Shown here in pieces: positions 37,010 to 51,595 of a DNA stretch of 64,000 bases (position 1 is its first letter; the number at the start of each line of letters is the position of its first letter). This DNA is from Cynocephalus volans (lineage: Eukaryota > Chordata > Mammalia > Dermoptera > Cynocephalidae). A program made the translations under genes and the position numbers. The notes below the pieces were generated by a model, which was not told where the DNA came from, searched no databases, and saw only the letters and a list, made by a program, of their open reading frames with translations. The stretch spans positions 104,471,835-104,535,834 of the forward strand of contig NC_084469.1 in assembly GCF_027409185.1 (NCBI RefSeq), written 5' to 3'.

Positions 37010-38104
37010 GTGAGTGTCGGGCGGGCGTCCCGAGACGGGGAGCGGGGCCAGCTGGAACCGGCCGGAGCCGGCCGTGGCCGCGGGACCCGGGCCTCTCCGC
37101 GCTCAGCCCCGGAGTCTGCGGCCCAGAGTCCGCCGCCGGCGCAGCGCGGCCCTCGGTCCCCTCCGGCCGCAGGGTGGGGCGGGGCTGGCGGCCGGGACCC
37201 CGGGCGTCCTGTCCGTCCCTGCGGCGGCGACCTCGGCCCGGCCCGGAGCCCTCTCTGGGCAGCCCCGCGTGTCTCCATAGTGTGCGGTGACGACGGGGTC
37301 CTCCGGGCACATCCGACTCAGGCCGTGGGGCTCGTGCGGGGGAGGAGCTGTGGTCCCGTGTTGTCCTCAGTCCTTCCTTTCTCCCCGTAGGACCGTTTCC
37401 TCTGATTTTTCCAAATGTCTGGGAAGCAGCGTCTCAAACTCACGACCCTGTACCCCCCAGCCCAGCTCTTCCTGGGGCTGGCAAAAAATCTGAATTTCCA
37501 GGTCCCTCCCAATTTCCAAATGCCCGCTTTCCCTCTCCAATTCAAATGTCATTGTCAACTGTTTGTCCTCCGTTGTACATTTCAAACACACTCGGTATTT
37601 TGATCATTTTTCCAAAGAGCAATGAGTGGCTCTTTTTAAAAGATTTGTTTTTTGTTTGTGGATGTTTTACGTGAAAGGAAAGCAGAGAATAATCACCTGG
37701 AACTACATTGTATAAAATGCTTGTGTCTCTCCCAGTGCCTTTCCTGGGTACAAACACCCTGTAAGAACGCCTGTGGCTTTAGGTTACTCTTTGCAAACTT
37801 TCCCGGGTGATCATTCCTTTCAGAATTCCAGATTAGGACTACCCTTTCCCTGGTTTGTGACCTTGAAAAGATTTATTCGCTTATTTGAGTCTCATTTAAA
37901 AAATAAGTTTAAAATGTATGTAAGCAGTAGAACTTGAGAGACACTATAAAATAGTTCCAAAGAGATAAGAAAGAGGTGAATATGGGGGCGGGGGATAATT
38001 GCAGTATTATCTTGCACTTGTTAAAAAAATCCTTGTTTCCCTTTGCTCTTTTCCTGAGCGCATGTAGTAGTTTCTGAAATCTGTTCTTTTACTTTGGTGA
38101 TTTC

Positions 38105-38203
38105 TTTTTTTTTTTTTTTTTTTTTAATGGCTGGCAGTACAGGGATCCAAACCCATGACCTCGGTGTTACAAGGTTGTGCTCTAACCAACAAAACTAACC
38201 AGT
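38105..38203 (-). mobile_element. tRNA-Ile-derived SINE monomer
   Basis: Reversed body; target duplication actttggtgatttc. Confidence 0.9.
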
Positions 38204-39164
38204 ACTTTGGTGATTTCAAATGGAATTCCAAGACATAGACCTGGAACACCTAGAAGAGTTCAGATATGATTAGTACTTTAGCAAATCATTTCTTGCCATG
38301 GAAATAACTGACATCTTCATTTTCTGAAAGTAATAGTACTTGTGGGTTTTCTTGTTGAGTTACTAAAAGTGCTTTACAATTTTCTTGCTTTCCTTACGTA
38401 CACATGAACACACTGAGTTTGAGTGATTTTGCTGATTTCTTCAAACATTGGGTTTGTGTCATTTAAAATACCAGTGGTGCTCAAAAGCCTCCCTTGCTCA
38501 CATCCACCTCGGAAGGACACCCTTTGTACTAAGTGAAGCTGCAGAGCCCTAGGAAAGCTCGTGATGCACCTGCAAACAGGAATGTGGTTGGCGGGGGAGG
38601 GGCTTCAGGTTTTAATTGTGGTTTGGGTCTATTTCTAGACATTATGTTTGAGTTTTGCATCCATGTTGTAGTTGTACTCAGAGTGTAATTTGTGCATATT
38701 GAGAATATCTGGGATAGGTCAAAACTTCTATTGCCTGGATACAGGGTTAATGAATTTGGGAGCTCATTTGGGTCAGAACCTCAATCTCAATCTGGCTGAG
38801 AATTTTCTTACTTAGGAGAATGGAAACCTGGGGATGGGAGTGTTGGTTTGCTGCCAGGGGACAGGAAGGGGTATGGAGCTCCTGTAGCTTGTTCCTGTCA
38901 GGTGCTTCTACCCTCCATCACCAGGGACCCACTCTGGGGGTTACATTCTCAATCTGGGAGAGTCTGGCCCTGAGTTTGGGAATATGTTTAACTTCTGAAT
39001 GGGGGTTTTCCTTGTAAACTGTGAGGAAACAAGATGCTTATGTGAAATGATAAGAATATTTGTATTTCTTTCCTTTGGATTCCATTATCTATTGAATATT
39101 GTGGATCTTAACTCTTAGCCCTTAGCACTTTGTAGTTTTATTCCATTACTTTTTGTTTGTGTTT

Positions 39165-39252
39165 TTTGGGTTTTTTTGGCAGCTGGCCAGTTCGGGGATC
39201 TGAACCCGTGACCTTGGTATTACAAGGCTGCGCTCTAACCAACGAGCTGACT
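39165..39252 (-). mobile_element. tRNA-Ile-derived SINE monomer
   Basis: Reversed body with gatctgaacccgtgacc. Confidence 0.85.
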
Positions 39253-39470
39253 GTTATTCCCTGTTATTGTGTAAAGAGTTTTAGTTTTTTTGGCTTTGAA
39301 ATGTAAGGTGATTGAGAGAGATAATGTGAGTAAGGCAAGAAACTTCTGGAACCAAATAGAACTTTGTTTCTTTTAGGCCAGAGGAACTAAGATGTGAGAT
39401 GAGTATGCTAAAGTTCTTAGGTACATTTTAAATTTTTAGGTCAGTTTTTGCATGTGCATATCCCTAGAAC

Positions 39471-39570
39471 TTTTTTATTTTTTGGCAGCCGGCCGGTACT
39501 GGGGATCCAAACCCTCGACATTGGTGTTGTAATACCACGCTCTAACCAACTGAGCTAGCCAGCTGGCCCC
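39471..39570 (-). mobile_element. tRNA-Ile-derived SINE monomer
   Basis: Reversed body (ggcagccggccggtactgg) with ctaaccaactgagctagcc. Confidence 0.87.
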
Positions 39571-39838
39571 CAGGAACTTTTTAATTGAAAAGGCTATACT
39601 ATTCCCAAAGCAAATAGCTTTCTATCTTAATTGGTAAGAGAGAAAAATGCAATTGAATTCCTATTTTAATTGATATGAAGAAAATTATTCAAAGCTTATG
39701 TCATCTTTGAATATCCTAACTATGTTAAAGGATTAGGCCTAAACCCCGAATGCATTACAAAAACTCATTCCTGAAAATACTCCCCAGTGTGAGATATTGT
39801 GGAAAGATACAGTGTGGTGCAGCTTGTCATTTTTTCAT

Positions 39839-40400
39839 GTTTACTGACAGCCTCAGCCCCGACCCCCTTTCTCCTAGTACTGCTCACCAGAACAAGCTGA
39901 GATAACCTGGGGGCTCTCATCTGGGCCATGCTGGAGATTCAAATCTCAGAAGCCTCTGCCGATGAGTAGGAACTCTCCTGCCCTGCCCCCTAACCACAGT
40001 AAAAACCCAGGCAGGCTGCTCTCCTAGCTCTCCCAATCCATTTTACACCTGCTTGTGAGGCCTGCCCTGCTTTCCCCAGAGACCTCAGTCACGTAAGTAA
40101 TGAGCCTTTTTCTACCCTCTCATTGTGTGTGTGCCACACCATCATCAATTTGAACATCAGAACCACACCTCTGCAGGTGACCATCACAGTTGACATTGGG
40201 AGCATATTGTCCAAATGTTCACCACCCCATAAGTCAGCCTTTTCTTGCACTGACTTACTAACCCGCTAGGCTCTGATGGCAGAAATGCACTTTCAGCTGC
40301 TGCTTGCAGGCTAGCTCATGCTCTGAGTGTTGCACTATGTTATGTTGAGCCCTACCAAGCCTGGGTTCTAGATTTCATAATCCTTTGGCATTAGGGAGCA
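39839..40400 (+). mobile_element. Possible LTR insertion, right arm only
   Basis: This block is missing at the matching left-arm position (about 15.3-15.6 kb). It has a C-rich body and a GT-rich stretch near 40,130, consistent with a U5. No clear target duplication was found. Confidence 0.35.
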
Positions 40401-40429
40401 CAAGTATAGGACTGGGACCCTCCTTAATG

Positions 40430-43400
40430 TGTTTCTCTATGGGTTTCTTGGCTGGGACTGATCTGTGGTTTAGAGTGAAACAGTGACTGATGCTGGACTT
40501 GTCCAGATACACAGGACTGGGGTGGGACTATTCCCAATGGAAGAGGTGGGCCCTTTTAAAAAAGAAAAAGATGAACAGGAAAGGGGGAAAGGCAACCATT
40601 AAATAGTGGGCTGAATCCACACTCTTAATGGCAGAGCTCACCAGGACCTTCAAGTACCTCTGCTGTTGCCACTGCCTGTGCCTCTACCACCACAAAGATC
40701 CTGACTGTCTCTGGTAGTGGGAGCAACACCCATGGCAACCCTGTGGCTCAGCAAAGGGTTTAGATCAAACCTGACTTAAGCCTGGGGTTCTTCATCCATA
40801 TAAAGCAACCATCGCCATGGGGGAGGCCCCTAACCCTAGGGACACTGATTTGAGGCTCTGTGTGTGGGGGCGGGGGAGGATTTTTAAGTACCAGGGTAGA
40901 GAGAATGCCTTATCCCCTGCAGTGTATCCAGCAACCAAAAACGAACAAAAACTTAAAAATACTGAAACAAAGGTCTATAATTTGACACAACTGGAAGTCC
41001 AAAAAGTACTAGAAGAATTTATATGAAAAAAGATAAAAATGTATTGCATGGCTTTGGGGTTCTGTATTAATTTTAATGTCCTCTGTAATGTACTAATTGA
41101 CAAACCTTTGTGGGATTCATCAATACCAGGGCTCAAATTACAGTTACCTGGGGACTCCACTGAATTTAAGCAAAATAGCCCTGATAATCTTAGCAGCATT
41201 GCTGAGTATAAAATAGAGCACAAATAGGTTTGCTTTGCCTTAACCTTAGAGTTATTGTACTGCCTAAATTCACCATGATTGTAGAATTCATTGTTCCAAA
41301 TTATCCCCTGGTGAGCAGGGAAGCTCTGAACCAGTGAATCATAAATTAAATTTAAAACCAGTCTTTGTCACTTACAAATTGTCTTGGCAGAATGGGATCC
41401 TACAGAACTTACACTCTGGTTAAATTAGCAAATATGGCACCATGTAAATTAAACAGGACTTTGAGGATTGAAGCCACTGTCGAAACCTATTTTGTGAATG
41501 GGTGGTTATCCCCACTGCTTCTCCTATGAACAGCTCAATTCGGCCTATCCTTAAACCTGGAAAGAAAGATTGGCTTTTCACAGTGGATTACTGCACCCCT
41601 GCTGCTGTGGTCCCACCTGTTAAGCTCTGACACCCGATACCTGACGTTATGGGAATTACTGACTGCATCCAGTCAGCAGCTAGGAAATATTCTCATATCA
41701 CATGTTTGGCTACGTGTGTTTTGTTCCGTGCCTAGTTCAACAGCCTCTTAGCTGTGGTTTGCCTTCACCATTGAAGGGATTTGATACACCTTTACCTGCT
41801 TACTCTCATGGAACCTCAAGAATCTTGTCATCACACACAGTCTTTGCAGGCAAGATTGGAATTGCATGCACCATATTCCAGGAGCAGAGGTATGACATTA
41901 CATTAATGACATCCTTCTCCTAGGACATTAGTTTGACATTCATTCTGAACAACCAAATATTGAAAAAAAGGAGCTCTGTCTCACACACAAAAAGATGGGT
42001 TATTGCCATACACATAATGTGATAGGCCCTGACACCTTGGTAAGTTCTTGAAAACATTTGGTAAAGAGGAGGCCTTTTCTCCATGACACCATGAAGAAAT
42101 AGTTATGTCTCTCTCAGCATCCACAACAGCTTTAGGTTCTTTTGATTTTCCAGAGGCAACATAGTCCTCCTTTACAAATTTTGCTTATGCCCTTTTATGC
42201 TGTGACTTGCAAATTGGCACCCCCAGTACAGTGGTCATAGACTTCAAATTGCCATACAGCAGGCACCCCAATAGTGCCCTCAGGGACTCTGTTATCACAG
42301 GGGCTTTAGCAATCTCCTTGCATACCTCCTGGAGTTACCCATGATGGCCATAATTGTCCATAGGCTTCTGATGCAAGAAACTGTCCTTGACTCCCACTCT
42401 ATTGCCATTAGAGCTGCAGTTACACCATATACTGGTCTCTCCTGAAAATACAGGCTCTCACAGGCCCTGACCTTGTGAATTTCTTCCTAACTGGCCATTC
42501 TGCTTTGGTTCATGGAAACAGCACTTCACAAGCACAGCTCCTGAGACCTCCTTTCTACATTATGGAGCCAAACTTTGGTCCTGTAGCATATATTACCTGC
42601 AGAAGGAGTAGCCTCTCCTCTCCTCAGTCACTTACCATGTGACATGGTGCTGGAGGAGGTCATTCCTCTTCCAGTCCTCCTGGCTACATGTGGAGCTCCT
42701 TCAGGATGAATGAATAGCAGCGGGAGTTCATTGACTTAGATTTTCTGGATGACATTGCCTCATTCATACATGATGGAGCTCAGTGGAGAGTTGCTGCTTT
42801 TCATCCCTTAATTGGGGTGAACTTGATAAAGGACAAGATCCAAGGGTCAGCACAACCGACCCAACAACAGGCAGTCATCTTAGCACCAATGAACAATTAG
42901 CCCCATTTTCACATTTTTTTCTACTCTTGGGTGAATTTCTAAGAGTTGCCCCTTTGTGATAAAAGGACTCTGGGTACCAAAATATAAATCAAGCTAACAC
43001 AAGTCTCTACATATACTAAGTCCAAAATAAAAGGTTTCATGTGGACACTCCTTGTCTGTTGCTTTGTGTTGCTTTGCCCCCCCACGGATTTGTCACCCCT
43101 CGTCTCCTGGGTGACGGAGATGCAAAGGGTTACTCAAAGCTCATCTCTTCCGAGCAGTGAGAAGCCCCGAAGTGGTTAACTTCCCTGGGAACGCTCAAGC
43201 AAGAGCCAACCCTTCCATTTGGGAAACTAACGCTGAATTGGGGTTCTCTTCCTGCATTTATTTTCCAGACCAGGAAGAGACATAGGTGGGATTATAGTTT
43301 AACAGTATAGGCTGGTAACTTTCAGTGAAACAAGCCAGATGACATTCCAGTAGACAATTAAGCGGTCTTATCAACACAAGCTTGATCTTAGCAAACATTC

Positions 43401-43832
43401 CTTCTTATAGCAATTCCCAGTATCTTTACATAACAATCAGTAACTAGTCTGTCTTTGAGCCAGCAACCTGCTGTGCCACAAATCTTATCTTGCAACAGAG
43501 CCTTATAGCCTGAGGAAAATTTCCAGTCCTCCACAAGGTTAATATTTGAAACTGCAAGGCTTTGGAAAACCAGGCCCTGTGAAGTACATATGCTTTTTAG
43601 TATATTCCACACTAGTCCATGTCATAGATCCAGACACTATTGATACTAACCAAGGCCCTCATTTCTCTTCTCTGAATATACAACATTGGGCTTTTGAACA
43701 AGGCATTTTATAGAATGTTTACCTATCTTACTGGTCTCAGACTCATAGGGTATCATAATGACTTATTCAAGTAAGTTCAAATCAGTGAGATGAAAAGCGG
43801 CCTGTTTCAGCCATCAGTCAGTCAGTCATCAA
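40430..43832 (+). pseudogene. Endogenous retrovirus pol remnant, right arm
   Basis: This is the inverted counterpart of the left remnant, on the plus strand in intron 1 of the right gene. RT-like sequence lies near 41,520-41,960, RNase H-like near 42,600-42,860 and integrase-like near 43,612-43,720. It is interrupted by a solo LTR at 43,057-43,611 and is riddled with stops. The active-site Asp-to-Asn change and an adjacent stop are the same as in the left copy. There is no coding capacity. Confidence 0.75.
43057..43611 (-). mobile_element. Solo LTR, right arm only
   Basis: This 555-base LTR runs TGTGGAATA to AAGCAACA on the minus strand. It is flanked by cttgtc (43,051-43,056) and ctagtc (43,612-43,617), a 6-base target duplication with one mismatch, as in class II (ERVK-like) elements. 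The matching left-arm site near 12,298 is empty. A second copy is at 57,662-58,258. Confidence 0.8.
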
Positions 43833-43859
43833 GGAAGAATTGTAATGAGTCTCTCATCT

Positions 43860-44690
43860 TTATTTCTAAAAGACTTTACTTTTTTAGAGAAGTTTTAGGT
43901 TTACAGAAAAATTAATCAGAAAGTACAGAGAATTCCCCCATAACCCTTCTGCTTCTACACAGTTTGCCCTGTTTTTTAAAAAAAAATCTTGTATTACTAT
44001 GGTACATTTGTTACAAATGATGTATCAATATTAATGTATAAAGTCCACAGTTTACATTAGGGTTGATTCTTACACAATCAATGAGTTTTACAAATATATA
44101 ATGACCATAATTATTTAATGATGGACAGAAATGTCCATCATTTCTGGGGCCGGCCCATGGCTCACTTGGGAGAGTGTGGTGCTGATAACACCAAGTCAAG
44201 GGTTCAGATCCCTATATAAGGATGGCCAGTTAGCTCTCTTGGGAGAGTATGGTGCTGACAACACCAAGTCAAGGGTTAAGATCCCCTTACCAGTCTTCTT
44301 TAAAAAAAAAAAAAAAAAGTCCATCATTTCTGTATCATATAGGATAGTTTCACTGCCCTAAAAATCTCTTGTGCTCTACCTGTTCATTCATCTGTCCATC
44401 CCACTTAGTATATCTTAACATCCAAAGATCTTTTTACTGTCTCGTGGTTTTGTGTTTTTCAGAATGTCATATACATGGAATCATTCAATATGTAGCCTTT
44501 TCATATTGGCTTCCTTCACTTAGCAGTGTCTTTTCATGGCTTGATACCTGATTTATTTTTATCATTCAAAAATATTTCATCATATGGATGTACCAAAGAT
44601 GATTTATCTATTTGCCTGTTGCAGGATGTCCTGGTTAACTCTTAAACTTAGCAGTTATGAATAAACCTATAAATTATTCATGTATAGGAT
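43860..44690 (-). mobile_element. L1 3' end, antisense, in intron 1 of the right gene
   Basis: Reverse of an old L1 3' region (motifs aagtccacagtttacatt and ccatcccactt). A SINE dimer sits at 44,147-44,319. There is no counterpart in the left arm. Confidence 0.7.
44147..44319 (+). mobile_element. tRNA-Ile-derived SINE dimer
   Basis: Complete dimer; target duplication gtccatcatttctg. It lies in intron 1 of the right gene. Confidence 0.92.
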
Positions 44691-44965
44691 TTCTCTCATT
44701 TCTCCAGGTTGGACCAGACACCATCATTAAACTAGAGCTGTAAGACTTGTAGTGACTACAGTAAAAATGTAGAAATAAGTCAGTGTGTTCAAAGTGCTGT
44801 TAAGCTTGTAAGTAAGTGAATGTGTACAGAGAATTAAAGTTCAGACAGCCAACTCATAAATCTTTGGAGATCACAGAATCATATGTGAACTTCTTATGAA
44901 TTGTATAGATCCCCAGTGCTGTCAGTCTCACCCATTTTTCTGTACACACATGTGGGGTATTTTAG

Positions 44966-45175
<210 letters not shown>

Positions 45176-45302
45176 TGAAAGGGAGCATTTTGGTAAATAA
45201 ACCAGGCATAGTCACTGCTCATTGTGCATGTAAAAATTATAGAAAGTAATTTTTCTATAATTTCTAATAATTTATAATGATTTTTCTGGGTCTGCATTTT
45301 AG

Positions 45303-45363
45303 GGGGAAAATGGGAAGACCAGAATATTGAATATCAGTACAATAGCCAGGGAAGAAATCTAAG
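45303..45363 (+). CDS. ZNF791: Short KRAB-linker exon of the right zinc-finger gene
   Basis: This is a 61-base exon with a CATTTTAG acceptor and a GTGAGT donor. It joins in frame on both sides and encodes about 20 residues (GKWEDQNIEYQYNSQGRNLR). It is one codon longer than its left-arm homologue. Confidence 0.87.
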
Positions 45364-45731
45364 GTGAGTTACACTCGTAAGAGAAAGTAGTATCCCTGAA
45401 AGAATCTTAGTATGTCATGAAATTTTAAGAACAAGGAAACAAAATAAGTCCAGCTTCAAATTTGTTTATTCTTAGGAACTTTTCGCCAAAAATATTTTTT
45501 TTTTTAAGTGACACAGATATTCAGTTTTTGAAGAATATTTACTTGGAAACAGTATTAAGAAACCCCTCATGTGAATATCACTGTTTTGGTAATAGCTATG
45601 GACAAACCCTCTTGCAGAGCATTGAGTATATTCACTTTCAGACAGTTCAGAAAGGGCAGAAAACCTAGTCTTCCTGAAAATGATAAAAATGTAATTCTAA
45701 TGATAGTTAATAAATATAAAATCATTAATAA

Positions 45732-47333
<1,602 letters not shown>

Positions 47334-47336
<3 letters not shown>

Positions 47337-47460
47337 GGGAAAGTTACCTATTTCAACAGACATTTTCAGAGCAGTGACAATTTCCACTACAGAGAAATAC
47401 TATATAAATGTAATATGGAAAGCTAGATGCAAGGTAATTCATGCATAATATTCCAGAAAC
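47334..47460 (+). pseudogene. ZNF791: Decayed finger after the right gene's stop
   Basis: After the stop the sequence still resembles one or two C2H2 fingers (a GK motif, NRHFQS, then YKCN) but lacks Cys and His ligands. It is now 3' UTR. This shows that both duplicates descend from a longer array. Confidence 0.6.
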
Positions 47461-47654
47461 TTCACAACATGAAAGTAATGTTACAAAAGTCAAAAACATT
47501 TTTTTACTCAGTGGCTCATTCTTAAAGTGCATCTGTGAACTATGACTTTCCACTTCTTAGTTTTGCAAAGCAACTTTGAAATGAGAATTGTGTAAGTACT
47601 CTTTAAGGCATAGTCCAGAAGCTTAATAGGTAATGTTTTCTTATTAAGTCATTT

Positions 47655-47660
47655 AATAAA
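47655..47660 (+). terminator. ZNF791: Candidate poly(A) signal of the right gene
   Basis: AATAAA is found about 320 bases after the stop codon, followed by a T-rich stretch. The spacing is plausible for a short 3' UTR. Confidence 0.6.
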
Positions 47661-47856
47661 CTTTTTTATTTTGAAGTATGGATCCATGGGTGAATTGATA
47701 TATAATTAGGTTTAATTTTTATATGATTTTTGAATTGTTCTCTGAGTAAGAGACTTGAAAAATGACACTTTGGTAATTGTTGGGATTTTTCCTACTGGCC
47801 TCATGCAGAAGGTACTGGATATCTCTTACCCACTGCATGTATTCCACCTTTTTTTT

Positions 47857-47995
47857 TTTTTTTTTAAATTTTATTTTGTCGATATACATTGTGGCTGATT
47901 ATTGCTCCCCATCACCAAAACCTCCCTCCCTTCTCCCTCCCCCCCTCCCCCCAACAATGTCCTTTCTGTTTGCAACCTTTTTTTTTTTTTTTTGA
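47857..47995 (-). mobile_element. L1 3' tail, antisense
   Basis: The sequence runs from a T-rich start through ttgtcgatatacattg to a C-rich stretch and poly-T, an L1 3' end in reverse. It breaks the arm homology just after the right gene. Confidence 0.5.
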
Positions 47996-48193
47996 GAAAA
48001 ACTTTTTCTTTTCTTTTTTGGCCAGAATAGCCTTATTACATTTTCCTTTTTAATAGCTGGCATAATTTGTTAAGTATGCAAAGTTTATCACAGAGTATAG
48101 TCTCGTGAATTACTTTCACCTTTTGCCCTTTGTTCTTCGTCATTCCTTCTGGCTGGGATTTGGATAATAGACTTTGAATTAAGAAGAGAAATC

Positions 48194-48290
48194 TAGGGCT
48201 GGCCGGATATCTCAGTTGGTTAGAGCATGGTGTTATAACACCAAGGTCAACAGTTCAGATCCCCATGCTGGCCAGCTGCCAAAAAAAAGA
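48194..48290 (+). mobile_element. tRNA-Ile-derived SINE monomer
   Basis: ggctggccggatatctcag start, A-tail. Confidence 0.87.
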
Positions 48291-49434
48291 GACATCCGTG
48301 ATAGGACAATAAAATTTAGAGTTGGACATCGCCCTCCTGGTTCTTATTATGTCAACAGAGGTATTGTTGTGAATCAAATGTTCTAGAATCTATTTCCTTT
48401 ATGAGTTCCATAATAGAATTCACTAATAGCCTAACTTGCATGAGATTTTCCAGACAGAAGTAAAGACAACTTATTAGTCGGGTATCAGAATCACCATACA
48501 GTGAGACAGCCAAATGCAGAGGCCCTGCTCGCACCTGCTTCCTGCCCATTTTCCTGATTCTTTTCTCTGCCAGTGAAGAATGTCCTCAAAACTCCCACTG
48601 TTTGACTTCCATCTTCAAAGAGATGTGTAGGTTTCCACAAATATCTGCACAAGGTCACATCAAAGATCTATTTGCAGTTTGGATTTTCCATCTAACCCTT
48701 GTGTGCATCAAGTTACCATTTTCTGTTTTGGTTGAGAATGTTCTTTGATGCTCTGTCGTCTTTAGATTGTATTCCTCTAAGGTCTAATTTGTATAGTTCT
48801 GTTAGTACTGTTAGTGACTGTGTTCCTGATTCCACCATGACAGCTACAGTGATGCAAATCAAAAAGAACTACTGCAAGGGGATTTGTCCCTCTACTTCAT
48901 TACACAGTGGCCACTGTCCCCCCCAGTCCTTCCGTCTGACAGTAATCACCTTCCTCATAGCAGACAAATTGCGGGTGTTTCCAATTACTGCTGAATGTAC
49001 TTCCTCCGTACATTTTCAATTATGTTCGATTGTATGTGATTAAAAACAACGTATTTTTTGTGAAATAAAAGCTTGTGTAAATTTTTTTTAGAAATATTTT
49101 ATTAACTGGTTTCAGGCAACTTGTATACTAATATTGTATTTTCCATTTCCTGAGAGAATATATTAAAATATGCCATTGCAATTATGGATATTCAGTTCAG
49201 CTTTGTAATTTTATCAAATTAATCATACCTTCTGATTCTTAGCATGTGCACACAAGTTCAGGTATTTTTTTCCTCAGGCATATTTTAATTTTTACTCTTA
49301 TGCTTTCACATGTTGTCATGAAACTAATTTCTCTTTCCTTTATAACACCAAAAACGTCAGTGCCCCATTGAAAAAGGTCACCAGGGTCACACCCGTAGTC
49401 AATGAGAAAGGTGTAATGAATTGTAGTAATACAG

Positions 49435-50205
49435 TAGTCTGCCCTTACCCATGGTTTCGCTTTCCATGATTTCAGTTATCTGAAATGGCAGTCAAAAAAT
49501 ATTAAATGGAAAGTTCCAGAAATAAACAACTCATAAGTTTTAAATTGCACACTTCTGAGTAGCATAATGAAATCTCACACCATCCCGCCAAGGACATGAA
49601 TCATTCCTTTGGGCAGTATATCCAGAATGTACATGCTACCCACCCATTAGTCATTTGATAGCTGTCCCACCTGTCAAGGTGCAGCAGTGCTTGTATCCAA
49701 GTAGCCTTTATTTAATGGCCCAAAGTAGAAAAGTAGTGATGCTGGCAATTTGGATATACCAAAGAAAAGCTGTAAAGTGCTTCCTTTTTTTTTTTTTTTT
49801 TGGACCAGTAAGGGGATTGCAACCCTCGGCATGGTGTGGTCTACACCATGCCCAGCCAGCGAGCGCACCGGCCATCCCTAAGGAAAGAAAAAAACATGCT
49901 GAGGTTGCTAAGATCTTTAATACAGTAAGGTATTTTGAGAGCACATTCACATAAGTTTTACTATAGTATATTGTAATTGTTCTATTAATCTCTTACTGTG
50001 CCTAATTTATAACTTAGTCATATGTACGTATATAGGAAAAAACAATATATAGGGTTTGGTTCTATCCATGGTTTCAGGCATCCAAGAGTCTGGGGAAAGG
50101 GTGTGCCAAACGCCACCACAAGATGCTGCATGACAACATCCAGGCCATCACCAATGGGGGTCTTTGGGAAGTACCCCAATGATAAGCCCAGGACTACTGT
50201 AATAA
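49435..50205 (+). mobile_element. Tigger DNA transposon fossil
   Basis: The left end resembles a Tigger terminus (tgcccttacccatgg). A short remnant of the transposase start follows near 49,717 (MAQSRKVVMLA and later AEVAKI). A SINE is inserted at 49,783. The transposase is mostly deleted. Confidence 0.75.
49783..49880 (-). mobile_element. tRNA-derived SINE fragment in a Tigger
   Basis: Reversed poly-T and ggaccagtaaggggatt body interrupt the Tigger fossil. Confidence 0.8.
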
Positions 50206-50209
50206 TCAA

Positions 50210-51345
50210 AAAGTGTAAATGACTGGGATCATCAGTAAAAGGGTGTTCAATAGGACATCTTATGTGAATTGGGATTGTTGTCAGCAGTTCTGTTGCTTTT
50301 CAAGGAAACAAGACATTTCTCCATTATTAGATACTGTGAAGAGGTGAACAAGGTCTGTCACTTGCAATCATCAGAGTTCCTAATGGGACAGAAAGGAGTG
50401 GAGTTAAACATAAACACCAGTCAGTCATTAGTGAGAAGAGAGGAATTTTGGTCATTTTTGTGGTTTGGACCTTTTTCTCTTTTACAATTACCATCATTGT
50501 TTTTGTCTTGATCTATCATGGTCACCATGCTCTGTCAGATGATGGAGGTGTGTGACATCTGCCATATATATTTGGCATTATCATTTTGCTATTATGTACA
50601 ATTGATAAAATATGTGCCCCATTAACTGTGGAGTTCCTCTCAGTTTCAGGATGGGTTAAGGTCATCTGTACAGTTCTGGCCCATCATGGGTTTCTGCTGT
50701 CAGCAGCATGATGTCTATGCAAATCCACTCTGATTTTCCACTTGAAATACCAGAAAGACCTGTGGATTTTCACAGGGCAATTATTGAAAGGATAATTGTG
50801 AGTTGCATACAGAGGGTATCATTTTGAGTAGTATCCTAATTTAGTAGAAAATGAGGTATATTTGGAATCCTCAAACTGAAATTTTTAGTGCCTTATTATG
50901 AGAGGAGTAGCTGGAAGCTTTGTGTCTCAATTGTCCACAAAGCACACTTGGCTGTTCACAGGTATGGTTTCCATATGCTAAGATCTTCAGTCCATGTTAT
51001 GAAAGGGTGGGGGAAGAGTAATAGCTTTGTGTTTCATTAAAGAACTAAGGATCTAATCTTTGTGGTTTTTTAGTGCTAACTTATAATTTCTCAGCTTTAC
51101 AGACTGTGGTTTCATAATTATTAGTATCTCACTTCATTCTCCTTCCAGTAATTCCTCCCATCCTACAAATGAAAGTTAAGCACAAGGAGCACAGTTTTAC
51201 CCAAATTCACGTAGTGCAGAATAACAGAATTGCCCGGTTTTGAAGTTCTAATGTGTGCCACCACCCATACTGGGCAATGTCAAAACTTTGAAACTCAGGC
51301 ACACTGCCAGTTTTATATAATTATGAACTTTTACAAATATGGCAT
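50210..51345. other. Unassigned sequence right of the Tigger
   Basis: No coding or repeat signature was recognised between the Tigger fossil and an L1 fragment. Confidence 0.5.
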
Positions 51346-51349
51346 CAAA

Positions 51350-51595
51350 TTTTACAAACAGGACTCATAAGGCAACATGATGTTCCATTTATATGACAGT
51401 CTGGGAAAGGCAAAAGGTATAGGGACCTAAAACAGATCAGTGGTTTAGGGTAGAGGGATTCAGTACAAATGGGCACCACAAGAGTATTCTTTTGGGATGA
51501 TGGAGCGTGAACTGTGCATTTGTGAAAAACCACAATTACACTTCGAATACGTATATATTCAAAATAATTAATAGAAAACAAATGCTTTTATATGC
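51350..51595 (+). mobile_element. L1 3' UTR fragment
   Basis: The motifs gatgttccatttatatgac and gtgaactgtgcatttgtg match old L1 3' UTR sequence. Confidence 0.45.

Larger units (their letters stand above)
36700..37380. promoter_or_regulatory. ZNF791: CpG island of the right gene
   Basis: CpG-dense sequence surrounds exon 1 and the start of intron 1. It is homologous to the left island in inverted orientation. Confidence 0.8.

Noticed and set aside
36858-37390. Open frames of 120-150 aa in the right CpG island
   Set aside because: Same compositional artefact, mirrored from the left island.
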